A stretch of DNA of 64,000 bases, from positions 9,626,694 through 9,690,693 of the forward strand of contig OX439127.1 of NCBI GenBank assembly GCA_949318235.1, written 5' to 3'. This DNA is from Ecdyonurus torrentis. Lineage: Eukaryota; Arthropoda; Insecta; Ephemeroptera; Heptageniidae. Positions 1 through 13,435 of this stretch are shown piece after piece (the first letter of the stretch is position 1; every line of letters begins with the position of its first letter). The notes under the pieces were generated by a model, which worked only from the letters and a program-made list of their open reading frames with translations, was not told the origin of the DNA and did no database searches. The position numbers and the translations under genes were made by a program.

Positions 1-708
1 ATTGATATATTATTATATTACTAAGCATTTTTTTTTATAATATACATTGCAAATTGAATTTTTGGTGTTAACATTTAACTTTCAGGAAAAAACAAATTAT
101 ATAAAATCTTATTTAAAAACCTCTATTCTATATTATAATACTTCAATGCATTCTTAACGTCAAATATTCTATTTACTCCCGCAATAGAGCAAGTTGTCAC
201 AAAATACCGAGTATAGTTGAAAAGAAACTTATATCATGTAGCATTAAATTATTTTATTATACTGTATTACACTATAATTTTAAATTTATTATTACGATAA
301 ATGTATATACATAAATAATGTAAACAGTTTTTATTTTATAAGAAAATAATAATAATAATATAAATAATCTTTCTCGATATATTGTAATTTTGTATAATAC
401 AAATTATCATTTTACAATAGTAAAGCTATAGTTAAAAATAAAAAGCCTCTTATGTATTTTCTTTAGAGAAAAAGAAAAGATAATAATAAACATAATCGGT
501 CATTTTCATTAGAATACAACATTTGAATCCCTATTATTTTAGTTTAATAATACAGCTTATATAGTTTAATGTTAGTTTCATTTTTGTTTATATCAATAAT
601 AAGGATATAGCAAACAAAATGACTTTTATCAGATTTACTTAAGTTGTTGTGCATTTGAAGTGGCATTTATAATGTAATTTAACCAAATCCTCTTTATTCT
701 ATAAGATA

Positions 709-903
709 ATGTTATACTTCAACTATTATAAGCAAAGACTGCGCGCCGGTGATAAGCTGAAAAACGACGAAGCAACGGCCTTAGATCGTGTCAGACTTCC
801 CTGTTTGTTCGCTCGCTTCACGGTATTCCACCGTGGGGCTATAATACCGCGCGAAATATTAGCTCAGGTTAGCAAATATAAGCGTTTGAGTCAAATTAAC
901 TGA
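709..903. other. GC-richer island with small unrecognised ORF
   Basis: About 180 bp with visibly higher GC and several CpGs (for example GCGCGCCGG) stand out from the surrounding AT-rich DNA. A 64-codon ORF crosses it on the plus strand, but the protein resembles nothing I know, and it does not contain a homeodomain on either strand. It could be a conserved regulatory element, a small exon or a transposon relic. Confidence 0.3.
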
Positions 904-3692
904 TATTTGTTAAAACTTAATAAACTTTATAATAAATTATACTTTTTTTTTCTATTATTCAAAAGAAAATACACAAACCAAAGAACAAAAATGCATGTCA
1001 CAAATTTATTATTATTGTTTTTGTTTTTTTTAGCGGACGTGAGAGAATTCCGGCATGTCTTACTCAATTTCACTGAACTACATAATTTTATCTGAAACGG
1101 AAATATAGTTTTCCGGCTTGTATGCGTTAAAAGATTATAACAGTACATACGTGGTGCATCATCAAATAATAAAACACAATTTCTTACCACACGCCGATTT
1201 ATTAAAATAAAAAAAAAAAAAAAATTAAAATATTGCTTTTAATAATAAAAATCTAGAAAAATTATTTTACATTTCCACCGTCAGATTTACATTTAATGAC
1301 AATGCAACTCTGAAAGAGTAAATAATCTTATAAAAACTTATAGCTTTATGATCTTATGTTGCCCCCAATAGTGAAAATTACAAAATTAAAAGAGAAAATA
1401 TGCTTCGTTGCAGTATACAGTAGTTATCATAATCTGGTGGAAAAAAACAAACTAAATTTGATTTAACTCTAAATATGTAGATAGTTTTAGATTTTAAGTT
1501 GTAGAATTATTAATGATATAAATTGACGGGACGAATAACGTAAAATTGTAAATTGTTATCTTACTGTAAACTACGTATATTTAAATAAAAATAAAATATA
1601 TAACATGTTATTTCCTAAATACAAATTATATATAAACATTAGTTAATGCTGTAAATCATTCAATTCCATCAATTGGCTTTTACAAGTACAAATTTCGAGC
1701 GCTTTACAAGGTAAAACAATCTAAAAGTAATTCAATAATAATAGCTTTTATAATAATACTTTTTAACAAAATATAGGAACATTTTTCATATAAATATTCC
1801 CGGACATTTATTGAAACTCTCTTAAATTTATGATGCGCATGAATCAGTTTATTGCTTTTATTAATGACTATAAAAGTTTGTTTGTATCTAATTTTATTGA
1901 ATACTAATTAGTTAACTAGACTACAAAATTGAAAGAAGGATTATAAAACAAACAAACACGTTTATCTATAAATTATATTGAATTAACAAATTTGGTGACG
2001 AAGAAAATTTGAGAGACCGGTATGCTTTTCATAATTGTATGAAGGTGCATTCACATTATCATTAAATTGTTTTAACTTTGCGCAGCAAATTGTTAAATAA
2101 CATTGAATTAAATGAGCTACAAAAAAAAAGTGAAAAAAAAAGTGTGAATTAATTAGTAGGGTAATACCAATGCATGATTTTGACCGCCCTGGTCAACAAT
2201 TAATTAGACGTAATTAGCAGATTATGGCTGCATAATCGAAAGATTTAGCCACCCAATAGAACAGAAAGGAAATACAGAATCCTGTTTGTTTTGTCAACCA
2301 ACTGAATTAAATGGAAATATATATATTTTGCTGCACGTAGTCAACAAATAAATGAATGTGAATGCACCTTATTACGTAATCTGTTTACAGTTTAATAACG
2401 TATAATACTGAGAAGAAAATATACAATACGTAATATGATATTGTTTTTCTAGAGGATTACAATGATTTCAATGTTCTTTTGTGTAGCTTACATTACTAAA
2501 ATACAATGTGTAATACGTGTACATTTTTTACATGGTCTATCGTCTTACCGGAAGTCTGATATTGTGATATTACGTCATTGATATTGTATCAGCATTTGAA
2601 AATAAAATCATGAATAATAAATGTTCATTTTAAAAATGCAATAAATTTTGTAATGTGCAATCTTCATTAAATGAATTTAAATGCAATTAAATTCATTGTA
2701 TTTAAAATGTTGCACTTTGTGTAGACCAGGCATGTGAATATAGGTCTGCTTCTAAAAAAATAACTTATATATTCATTCATTCAAATCTCCGTTTAAAATA
2801 TTCTATCTATTGTTCTTTATACGAACTTATTCATTACACAACTTTTGCACTTTACTATTGTTAACATTATGCAGTTTTTATGTTATAAAGTGGCACAGGA
2901 GACGGTTAGCCGCATTTCCGCGAACGCTTCAGTACATTAACTTTTATTTCTCTCTCATTCTTTACATGAGTAACACAATTAAATGTTTTCAGTATAAAAG
3001 TATAATGCTTTACTTCAAAAATGTCTCATAATAAACAGTTGAATTGTTCCAAGTTTAATAATTCGGATTTATAATTTTCTTTTGATTCTTAAAATTTAAC
3101 TATTATTTCACTTTCATTTCCAGCTTCTTATCGTCTACAAAGCATTCATTAATATGTTATAATATAATATCAATTTCAGTTTAAAGTTAGAATCATTTTC
3201 CTAAATTCTATAGTTTATCGTTATTCTCGTAGTAAAGCTTCTTTTTTCATTTAGATAGGCGATCAGTCTGGGTGTATAATAGTCTAGTAATTAAAAAGAT
3301 GCTCTCAATATGATATTTTTTAATTTATTTATTTGTTTGAAAAATCGTAATTATTTTAGTTATTTCATTAATAAAGTAGTAAAATTATGACAACTGTTGA
3401 ACTTTAAGGTGAAAAAAAGGCATAGGAAAAATTATTTTTGCTGCGCAAATTTAAAACAAATAAATGAATTTTTGCATGCATCATAAAAATATGCGTGAGA
3501 CAATTATTATACAAAATACTGAGATAAAACTTACATTTTCCTTCATTTTTATGCTTTTTTTTTTAGCATTATCATCTTACAAAAAAGAAATATTATACCA
3601 TTACGAAAATTATAAGTAACACAATTCCATGCATCGGATGCTGTTTTCGTATCACGCAGTAAACAATAGAGGGTCGGATTTGACACAAGAGC

Positions 3693-3705
3693 AGGTCAAA
3701 GGTCC
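3693..3705 (+). promoter_or_regulatory. Candidate DR1 nuclear-receptor site
   Basis: AGGTCA, one spacer base, then AGGTCC form a direct repeat with one-base spacing. This is the arrangement bound by HNF4 and RXR/Ultraspiracle-type receptors. It sits in a less AT-rich patch (3640-3840). Function is inferred from the motif only. Confidence 0.3.
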
Positions 3706-4741
3706 CAACTTTGCTTCAGGGTCCCTACCCACCCCACCCCCTCGCCACGAAGTGGTGCTCATATACAAAACAAAATTTATGCAGGGAAAATTAAACCGTT
3801 TCAAACTGATTGTAGATGATATGCCATGCCCTGAAATTAGCACCGCAGATATGATTTATTTTTATTATTTTCTTTACGAAAAGCATTTCTACGAAACACG
3901 TTTCTGTAATAGGATTGAAATAGGGTCTAAATATGCTGTGAACTGCACTGTTTAAAAAGGAGTCCCAAACGTTACGAAAATGAAATCCGTAACCGTTAGA
4001 TATAGAGACATTCTCCACACGTGAAAAGAAGTGGTACCCTAGTCAAGGATGCATGGATTCTTCCAATAATTATATATGTACTCCTAAATAAGAATGCGTC
4101 CTTTTTTATTTTTAGTTTAGTGCTTGGTTGTATTCTAAATTTTACAATTTGCAGTGTTTAGGAAGATTGATTATCCCATGGTAATTGCCACCTTTGACTG
4201 CGATTAATGTAAAAATACTGCGTTTTTTTGCATATACATTAGCTATGAGAAATTAAAAGCATTCCAACATCAAAGCTTGTGGATTATTTTCTTCTTTTCT
4301 TTATTGACGTAATATTGTTGTGCTACGATTTGCGGTAAAAATTTATACATTCATCATCCTAAAATGAAAATGTTCAGAATCATAAAACCAAATTATCCAT
4401 AATAATGTTTTTAATTATTATATTTAAATTTGCTACATTATATAAAGTCGGAACAATTTTAATATAATAATTTTTTGTTATGGCTAAATGAAAAAGTTGC
4501 AAATTTTGGCTCATTCTAATCCTTTGTTGATGCAGCACTAAAACTTTTTAGGCCGAAAGAATTTTGTTTAAATAATTTTTCGGTAGAAATGATTTTAATG
4601 TAGTAATATTAATAATGTAATAGTAATATAATTTTAATTCAGTCTTGGCAGTGGTGGTACTGGCCCACGACAAGTCAGAGGTATCTCGAGACGTTATAAC
4701 TTGTTTGTAATATAGAACTCTCTCTATCTCTCCCCCTCTCT

Positions 4742-4846
<105 letters not shown>

Positions 4847-4942
4847 ATTAATGTAGAATTCAAAAGTATTTGGAGTACAAGAATATTTTTAGTGATAGTG
4901 AGTAAGAATAAAATGCACAAGGAACAAAATATAAATAAAATA

Positions 4943-5152
4943 TGCACGTACAAAAATAAATTTTATGTAATAATAATGCTAGCTCATTGTCAGCATAATT
5001 TGTTCGATACAACATAATATAATCTATACTTTATAATAAATATGCTACAAAGCATAATTATTTTGTTATAACAGAATAAATATTTATGTTATTCTGATTT
5101 TGCGTAATTTATGCTAAAATGACATAAATTACGTAATTTATAATTTACGTGT
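4943..5152 (-). mobile_element. MITE family M, copy 1
   Basis: This ~210-bp segment is similar along most of its length to the reverse complement of 22548-22765, including shared blocks such as GCATAATTTGTTC, CATAAATTATGC-like palindromes and degenerate ends (TGCACGTACAAAAATAAA against CGCACTGAAAAAACTAAA). It has no coding capacity, so it is a diverged non-autonomous element. The target-site duplication is not clear. Confidence 0.6.
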
Positions 5153-5371
5153 TGAGAGTAAGAACAAATTTAATTTAAAAAAATGTTGCTTCAAACCAAC
5201 ATATAGGCAAAACTTGTGTGAATAAAGTCATTAATTTTAGGTCTAAAGAAGCTAACCAAATGTAAAAATGTTTGTCCCCAGCTCCTTCATGATAATTGTA
5301 CTGTTTAAAAAATGCAATAAAAAATAATCTCGTTGGCGAAATACCCACATCATTGGGCTTCTGAAAGCTTG

Positions 5372-5393
5372 AAAAAAAAAAAAAAAAAAAAAA
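5372..5393 (+). repeat. poly-A tract (22 nt)
   Basis: An uninterrupted run of A within AT-rich intron. It is not associated with a recognisable retroelement body. Confidence 0.9.
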
Positions 5394-5700
5394 CTTTTGT
5401 TAGGTCTGGTTTTGAGGGATGTTGATGCCCCCTCGTTGAGATCACCGACTGTGCGTCTTGCACATGCAAATCCGTCCCTGGATCAAAAATAAATAATAAT
5501 AATAACTTTACTCCACGTTTTTGCTTCATTTCATTAGATTAACTATTGCTGTGGTATAGTAATTCTAAAAATTTAAATGTATGCTATCCAAACATCAAAT
5601 TATTAAAAGTGTTTGATTTATTTGATATGGCAAAAAAATGTTACAGAAACTAAATAAGTTACATTATAGATTTCGTTATGATTTTTTTCTGTCATTTTTA

Positions 5701-5890
5701 TTAAAACAAAAATTGAAACTCAGTTAGACGGGGATCGAGAGATTTGTCGTCTACTTGGTATACGCGGTCGCTGATCAAAGATATTGCGCGCTGCACCAAA
5801 TACCACTCGGACCGCCGCGCGCTAGGCCGCGAGTCTCGCGACCTAAGCACAGATTGCCCCAGGATGCTGATGTTGCGATTGATTCTCATG
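5701..5890. other. CpG-rich island in AT-rich intron
   Basis: About 190 bp with many CpG dinucleotides (for example CGCGCTAGGCCGCGAG) stand out sharply from the flanks. A 62-codon minus-strand ORF spans it exactly but is rich in Arg and Ser and resembles no known domain. It is a candidate enhancer, alternative promoter or unrecognised exon; the sequence alone does not decide. Confidence 0.35.
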
Positions 5891-7981
5891 TAACCGAGAG
5901 ATTGGGAGTGGTTGGATGAGCAAGAAGGCGTTTCCTAAATTCAAAAAACCACGCCTACAAATATAATAGTAACCTCCCATTATTGAAAATCTAAAACGAT
6001 TGTTATATTAAATTATAAACAATTGAAACCACCTGTAAAATTTGTTAACTTTGAAAAACAAAAACTATATACTTTCAATAATAGTCTCACAAAGACATAA
6101 AAAAATCTAACGTTGCTCAATTTTACTTCAAATTGAAACGTATAAGAAAACGAATAGAGTACGGATTTCCGACATTTGTTACGTACGTTCTATATAAAAA
6201 CACACATTTTCAGTATTGATGTTATGTCATGATTTGTAGATTATGCTTTACATTGACACAAAATTATATTTAGACCGCGCGGTCTTTACAAATTGAGCTA
6301 ATTTACTTATTTATTGGATAACTTGAAATTTCACATTATAAAAGCATTATTTCGCAATAACGCGGTAGTTGATAGTTATAGCAAGCATTTCATTCAAATA
6401 TTTTTTCACGACAATCAAAGCGATTAAAAATATTCATTTTAATGCAGGCGGCTCTTTTCTATCAACTAAAACCTCTATACAACCTATGTATAACGTGATC
6501 TTCATAATTATTACTTTTTAAAGTATTAAATAAGAATTTAATTTGTATAAATTGTTGTTTTTGTTGCTGTTTTTTAAAATAATTTTAGCTTTTCTTTTGA
6601 ATGATAAATGATAATCATAATTTCGACTTATACGAGCAAAATACCTTTGTTTGTTTTAAATACACCGTAGCGTGTATAGTAAAAATAATTAGCTCCAGGA
6701 CAGATTTGGGAGAAATTCTAATTTTGGAAAAGCTCCTGTTTAAATTAAAAATGATATCATGCATTTTTTTTTTTAAAGTCTATTGTAAGCAAATTAATAA
6801 GCTTAAGTGAAAGATCCAACATAATATTTTACGAAGCTACGAAATAACCAACAAAAGTTTGTTTTCATTAACAGATTATTTGTATACATAAACTATAAAA
6901 TTATATAGAATTCACGACTTCCATTAGAATTTTTTTTATTGTGGCGAAATTAGTGATTAAATTGTTTATTTAATGCTTTTGTTCTAGAAAAATGAATTTG
7001 ATTACTAAAATTTCTAATACATTTTAGTTAAACTCCATCTACAGTGAAATCTGCAACTTATGCTATAATATTATATTCACATACTTCTTTTTAGAGAAAT
7101 TAACATGAATATTTCAATTTAAATGTTTCAATTTTAGTATTTATTTATTGATGAGTGACTATATTATATTTGCATGATCAAAAATACAGTCCTTTACATT
7201 GAAAAATAATAATTATAGTTACAACAATCAAGCAAAGATGGGTGCAAAAAAGGCAAAAGAAATTCGATGGCAATTTTGATATACACAAGAAATAATTACT
7301 GCTACCAAATTGTTATTTAATTTGTCTCATTAAAAAAAATATATATATATCATTTTATTTTTTATTTTTTTACTAGTCCAAAAATACTTAAATTTAAAAT
7401 ATTTAAGTCTTTAGCATATGAAATATATGTCATTCATTAGCCAATAAAGTATTAATAGTATTATCCTAATAGTTTTTAATATATTCATATCATATTTCAA
7501 AAAAAAAATTGTCTACGATATTTTAAGTATACAGTAATACTGAATTTTATGTATATAGCTACTTTTCTTTCGTCATATTTAATTTATAGCTGAACTTTGA
7601 AAAACAAAGTATATAACAGGAAATAATCTTTGAAGACAAAATAATAAAATTAAGCAATGAATGCCACAAGGAAATAGCGTATAATGAGTTTAAAATTTTC
7701 TATTTCAACGAATTCATTTCTATAATAAGCACTTATAAACATAGTCTTTTATTATTACATTATCTGTATAATTAAATGTTGTGTTATATTGGATATAAAA
7801 AGAATTTTATTCAATAATATTAATGTTTTATTTCATATAATATGGTACTTTTATACTTTATAATAACTATTAACTTTTAGCAAAATTATATGTGTACGTG
7901 TTATATGTAGTAAATAGGCTTATATCTAATAACATTATGTGTATACAAAGTTATAAAGCTTTTTAGTTTAGTAGCTATAGC

Positions 7982-8190
7982 AGCAAACTTGGTAGTTCTA
8001 GTTTGCTTGCTGTCTCCCATCAGGGTTCCCTCCTTTTCACTCACTCGCGTTCGGACTACTTGCCGCCGCTATAGTGCCTATCGGTCGCTAGGCAACTTGT
8101 ACCACAACAAGACACCTCTATTATCAAGGGGTCCGCAGACCGCCAACGTCCGCTACCTTCTCTTCTCTAGTACCATGCCATTGCCTCTGT
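7982..8190. other. GC-richer island with hairpin and X-box-like site
   Basis: The island starts with an 8-bp inverted repeat (AGCAAACT/AGTTTGCT, 7982-7989 and 8000-8007). It also contains GTCGCTAGGCAAC at 8084-8096, one base away from the RFX X-box GTTGCTAGGCAAC. A 67-codon ORF on the plus strand is not recognised. A regulatory role is inferred. Confidence 0.3.
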
Positions 8191-8577
8191 AACTTGTGAA
8201 ATAAAATGTAAACTCTATTTATATATGTATGTATATAAATGCTAAAAAAAAACATGCGTATTCTCTCAGTCCCTTCTTCCTTCCTTTTTTTCCCCTTTAC
8301 AACTTCCACGTAGCAAACTCTGTCTTGTAGTATGATTGCAAACTTAAAAAGACAAGTTTATATTCAAGAAGGGTATACTATAATAATATTAATAATAATA
8401 ATTTTAAAACAGAATATTACTAATAGTATATCTAAAACACCTTACTATATTAGATAAAACGATATAGTAATATTTATTACAACAATATTAATATTACAAA
8501 TAAAGTTTTATATTTTTTATATTGATATTAGAAATATTACCATATAGGTTAAATTCAATATATATAAATATAAATAA

Positions 8578-8582
<5 letters not shown>

Positions 8583-8642
<60 letters not shown>
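8583..8642. repeat. (TA)n microsatellite, ~60 bp
   Basis: Uninterrupted TA dinucleotides inside the inferred onecut intron. Confidence 0.95.
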
Positions 8643-8645
<3 letters not shown>

Positions 8646-8764
8646 GTTTTACGAGAAAACTTTGCTTGTTTACCGGAAAAAGCAAGTAAATAACGGAAGA
8701 ATGGGAAAAGGTTTTAGAAGCGATTGAGATAACTCTAAATAGAGGTAAGACAAAACGAGAGCAA

Positions 8765-8802
<38 letters not shown>
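8765..8802. repeat. Compound (GT)n(GA)n microsatellite
   Basis: About six GT units pass directly into about thirteen GA units. Confidence 0.9.
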
Positions 8803-8992
8803 TGAGCACGAGAAAGTGTGACAGAAAAAAGACGACACAGTATTTTGTAGCTTAAAGGCAAGTTTGCTATCTCTTTTCTGTCGCTTAGTGTGAGAGAGTC
8901 ACCACCACCTTCGCCGTCAGGTCAGGATAAGATGTTAGAAGTATAGGGAAGAAAGAGAGATTCTATTCCTCATGCGTATAGGCATTGCGTAG

Positions 8993-9013
8993 TCTCTCTC
9001 TCTCTCTCTCTCT
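8993..9013. repeat. Short (CT)n microsatellite
   Basis: About ten CT dinucleotides in an otherwise unremarkable intronic stretch. Confidence 0.85.
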
Positions 9014-9959
9014 TATGTTGTCTTGTGACCCAAGTAATGTAATAGTGACTAAGAGGCCAAACACATGGCCGTAGGGGATGTCGATTTTAGAAACTTTACT
9101 TGCTCAACTTTGAGATTCTCACTCATTCGTACACAAGAATAAATAAAGTACTCCACAAGATGTGAATGGTTTTATGAAGAAACCACAAAAAGATTATGTC
9201 CATGTTTACTCATGCGTTAAAAAAAATCTAGTTCCTCTTGCTTAGAGTAGAAATTTAGTGTATAAAAAAAATTACAGCATGAGATGGCCACGAAACCATA
9301 TTATAAAAAAAAAAAACGATAGACCTTGCGGAATATAACATCACCTTTGCGTTATAGTATACACTTTTAACCATATCAAAACAAACGACGATATTTCCCC
9401 CTACCTGACATACTATCCACTTAAAAATAAATTTTATATAAACAACTCTTATAAAAACAACTCAAACAGTATGACATATTGGTATCGTTAATTTTTAAAT
9501 AAGAAGATTGCTAAGTAAATAAAAGGTATAATTTTTATAATGCATAGCAATAGAAATTGTAGTGCAAATATATAAGAAGTTGACATAATGCTATACATTA
9601 CAACGGACTTTTCCTCACGACAAAGAATAAGCAAATATATACGTACATCGTTCATCTACCATAATATACAAAGATATGTGTATGTAATTTTCAAATGTAT
9701 AATATATGTTTATGTACTGCTATCTTTATAGTTTACATGAAGGGTATAGACATGTACTATACGAATTGAATTTAATTAAAAATTACGTACACATACAAAT
9801 ATAAATATATATTTTACATACGTATATATATATTTTTTCTAAACATTTGTAGATGTATATTAAAATGTATAAATTCAAGTTTATTTTAAGTACTAACATT
9901 TTGAATTTAACAAAAATTAACTTCCATTCCACTGCACCTTTGAATCAAAATGTTTACCA

Positions 9960-10075
9960 AGCAACTTACCAAGCAAAAGTTAACCGAGCGCTAACAATCG
10001 AGTTCTCGGTTAGCTAACCGGGAGCTAACCGTGAACTGCAACTTAAGCTAAATAAGTTAATAAGCTAAAGTTAAA
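9960..10075. repeat. Cluster of GCTAACCG / CGGTTAGC motifs
   Basis: The stretch repeats GTTAACCG, GCTAAC and GCTAACCG in both orientations and contains a perfect 14-bp palindrome, CGGTTAGCTAACCG, at 10007-10020. It may be a remnant of a fold-back element or a cluster of binding sites; the vocabulary recalls MITE family D (25123-25230), but I cannot align them convincingly. Confidence 0.4.
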
Positions 10076-11107
10076 AATTTCCCAAACAATCTAATTAAAT
10101 AAAAAGTTTTAGGTACCTTTTTGAGAAACAATATAAAGAATTTTGTTGAGCTAAATTTATTATAAAACTTTTTTTTTTATTGTTTTCGAAACGAGTAATA
10201 TCTATTACCAGTCTAGTTTGAATTTTTTTTAAATTCACTATCATTATGTATCATACAATTCCATGCAATTTGAAACTTAAATACACATAAGTTTATATTG
10301 TTAGCAATATAAAAGCCCGTAAGTGAGGTTTAAGTCCAACAATAATAAAGACAGTGTCCATAAGAATGCTGAATTGGGTGCATATTAAATGAAGAATTAA
10401 TACCATAGTATCAATTGCTTAATAATTATACGTTTATAATTTAATGCTATACTTTATGTTATATTTTTTGGCACGCATATTTTAAATATTCATCTATATA
10501 TATACAGTACGTATATAATTACGCACGAAATAGGACATTTGAGCGTTTGTCATAGTATATTATACATAAATAATACATATCCCTTCCCCAAATGTATATT
10601 ACATATAAATTACCTTGGTATAAGAATATATATAATTATGTATAATTAAATATATATAAAATGTATATTATAGTATCGTATTCTGTTCTGTGTGGGATTC
10701 ATCTTACAATAGTACTACAAACAAATGTAGAATAATCTCCTTTACAAAAAGGACAAATGGCTCTAATGTTATTAACATTCATATATAATGAAAAGGGACT
10801 TGAAGTAATAAAGCAGAAAAAAAAAGTTGTCCTATAGTCCTACATTTGTCCTTAAGGCAAAGTTGAGAGTTGAAGAGGAACGAATGAAGAGTTTTTTCCC
10901 CTCCATTGTTATAATATAAGATGAATTTCAGATTCTGGTCGCATGAAGTATAAACTGGGATGTAATGTTGTAAGAATGAAAAAAAATACAACTCATGGGT
11001 CGTATACTGTCACGGAATATGCAGCGGAAAAGCTGCAAGGTTTTCTCTTTTTATTCATCTCTCGCTCTATTTCTCCCTTTCTCCCCCGACAAGAAATAAG
11101 ACAAAGC

Positions 11108-11133
11108 AAAAAAAAAAAAAAAAAAAAAAAAAA
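11108..11133 (+). repeat. poly-A tract (26 nt)
   Basis: Uninterrupted A run. Confidence 0.9.
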
Positions 11134-11243
11134 TTACTTAAATGTTGTATAATATGTATATGTACATTTTAAAAATGAAGTAAAGGCTTTCAATATATAT
11201 ATATACGATAATGAATTATAGGGCCTGCATAGTGAATCAGATG

Positions 11244-11257
11244 GTCTCCTAGGTAAC
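11244..11257 (+). promoter_or_regulatory. Candidate RFX X-box
   Basis: GTCTCC-TA-GGTAAC fits the two-half-site X-box consensus (RYYNYY, short spacer, RRNRAC) without mismatch. The consensus is degenerate, so chance matches in 18 kb are expected. Function is not shown. Confidence 0.25.
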
Positions 11258-11919
11258 AAGTAAACATAACTGTGCGCATGGTCGTTGTCTGTTACATTAG
11301 AAACACACATCAACTTTGTCTATATACTTTTCTTCCGTTTGTTTGACGCTTTACTAGTAAATAATAATAATAAAAATTTGAGGACGCTTAAAACTCAAGC
11401 TTCAAAACAATAAATTATTAAATGACACTTTTATAACTTGTATAATGAATATACAGTACGACGAACTACATATTATAATATGTATTAATATAATACATAT
11501 AATAATGTAATTTGCTTTGCAAGAAATAACAACAAAATGATAACTAATAATTTATTAGAAAGCAAGTAAATATAAATATTGAGATATAAAACTGACACTT
11601 CTATAATATTGCCAGAACAAAAATGTTAATACTTTTAATTATTCAAGATGTCCAGAATTTTACAAGTGCATGGAAATGCTGTACAAATATTTACATTCTA
11701 CTAATCTAATGTTTGTCATACATTCCTCTTTAGTCATCTTTCTTATCAAGACAGGGTCTCCACGATAATTAGCGACTTTCTGCACTCGGTGATAATTAAA
11801 ACATGCCACAGGCCAAGGGAAATGAGAATTCTGTGCTTTTTGCTTGCTATACGCTCGCGATGCGAGTTTTCTCTTCCATCTCAACACAGAAAAAAATACA
11901 AACGGAGCAACCACGCTTG

Positions 11920-11921
<2 letters not shown>

Positions 11922-11974
<53 letters not shown>

Positions 11975-12020
11975 CCCATCCTCCCATCTCATTGCAAAAA
12001 AAAAAAAAAAAAAAAAAAAA
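11922..12020. repeat. (CT)n microsatellite followed by poly-A
   Basis: (CT)n at 11922-11968 is followed, after a short mixed pyrimidine segment, by 25 A at 11996-12020. Three overlapping plus-strand ORFs here are read through these tracts and are artefacts. Confidence 0.9.
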
Positions 12021-12375
12021 GACTATGTGTGCGTTGATTGGGCGCTGTTCTTTTGTTACAAGAGGGCCTTTGTTAAAATGAGAACATAATGCATTGAGAT
12101 TTGCCTTTCAGACGTCTAGCTCATAGCGGCACTACCTGATTCTGTATTGTAACGACATCTTTATTATAATTATATTATGTACAAGTAAATAAGAATAAGA
12201 ATAAATTGGCTTCAAAACAATGAACATATTAGCAAAAATAATAACTAAAAATAATGCAATAAGAAATAAGTTATAAAGCATCATTTTAAACTTATTTTTA
12301 AACGCACGTGAAAATATTAATTTATATAAAATTTATATTTTATCTATAAAATATTACAATAATGAATATAAGCTG

Positions 12376-12399
12376 ATATATATATATATATATATATAT
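12376..12399. repeat. (TA)n microsatellite, short
   Basis: About twelve TA dinucleotides. Confidence 0.85.
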
Positions 12400-12479
12400 G
12401 TAATATAATACATATTATATAGTTATCGTATTGTAAAAACATTAACCTCGGAGGATAAAACTGCACTAATTAAGAAGAA

Positions 12480-12735
12480 GTGCTTTTCCTGTGCGATGAC
12501 GAAGCCACGCTATGCCCCCCCCCCCCCCCGACTTTCTTTCTCTCGCTTCAACCCTTTCGTGATTTCTAATGTAAGCGAGCAAGCAGTAAGCCCTGGTGGT
12601 TTTCTTGTCACCCGAGGGAGGAAGGGAGGCGGGTGTGTAGTTGGGAGTGAGTCGTTGCCGCCGCCGCCCTGGGCACACCTCATCGCTGTCAATCCGAGGT
12701 GTGAGCAATGAGCAGCGAGAGACTCTGCTTGCCAC
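12480..12735. other. GC-rich island with C15 run
   Basis: A markedly GC-richer segment begins with 15 C in a row (12515-12529) and includes a GCCGCCGCCGCC run and CGAGGGAGGAAGGGAGGCGG-type purine tracts. Short ORFs in three frames cross it, none recognisable. A cis-regulatory or alternative-promoter role is possible but not shown. Confidence 0.35.
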
Positions 12736-12972
12736 AATAGTCAACACAAAAATAATAATAAAAAAAGGCTCTCATTAAGGGTGTAAATGTGTAAGAGCGG
12801 ATAACTCCGCTTGCAAAGCTCGCAACTTTAGATGAAACGATAATACATAAACAAAGAGTATAGCACATATTAATCTCTGATTTCTTTGTTTTATGTACAT
12901 CCTTTATTATTATTATTATTTACTACAAGATTTTTTAATATTGAGATTTTAAAAGTATTTTTGATGTTGTCA

Positions 12973-12975
<3 letters not shown>

Positions 12976-13030
<55 letters not shown>
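12976..13030. repeat. (TA)n microsatellite, ~55 bp
   Basis: Uninterrupted TA dinucleotides. Confidence 0.95.
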
Positions 13031-13036
<6 letters not shown>

Positions 13037-13156
13037 TTAAAAATATGATATAAAAATACCGAAAAAAAAGTTAAACGAATAAAAATTCAATCAATTTTGT
13101 CATTTTATATTGTTTTTCCCTTGTCATGCTTGCAACATTATTGCGTACGTTATAAA

Positions 13157-13159
<3 letters not shown>

Positions 13160-13198
<39 letters not shown>
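13160..13198. repeat. (TA)n microsatellite, ~39 bp
   Basis: Uninterrupted TA dinucleotides. A 180-bp GC-richer segment (13200-13400) begins right after it; its content is unrecognised. Confidence 0.95.
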
Positions 13199-13201
<3 letters not shown>

Positions 13202-13435
13202 TACTCTGGAACGACAGACTGACGAGGTTTGTATTTGAACCGCGAGGGTGGAGTCAGGCGGTGACTATAGAGATGTTTACGTTTCATGTTTAGGAACGCT
13301 TTGTAGTGGTTCCATACTACATTCCCGCTATACGCATTCCATGCCATGCAGGCAGCAACCCACCCAGCGCACCTTTACATTCTTGTTATCGCCGCAAAAG
13401 GCAGCTAGGGGTGTATAATACAAATCATATCTTTC

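Noticed and set aside
709..903. Possible Onecut homeodomain exon
   Set aside because: Neither strand encodes the homeodomain helix 3 (FFMNARRR) or other homeodomain residues.
3629..3955. 108-codon ORF on the plus strand
   Set aside because: No recognisable domain, overlapping ORFs on the other strand, and ordinary AT-rich composition in the second half; coding is not supported.
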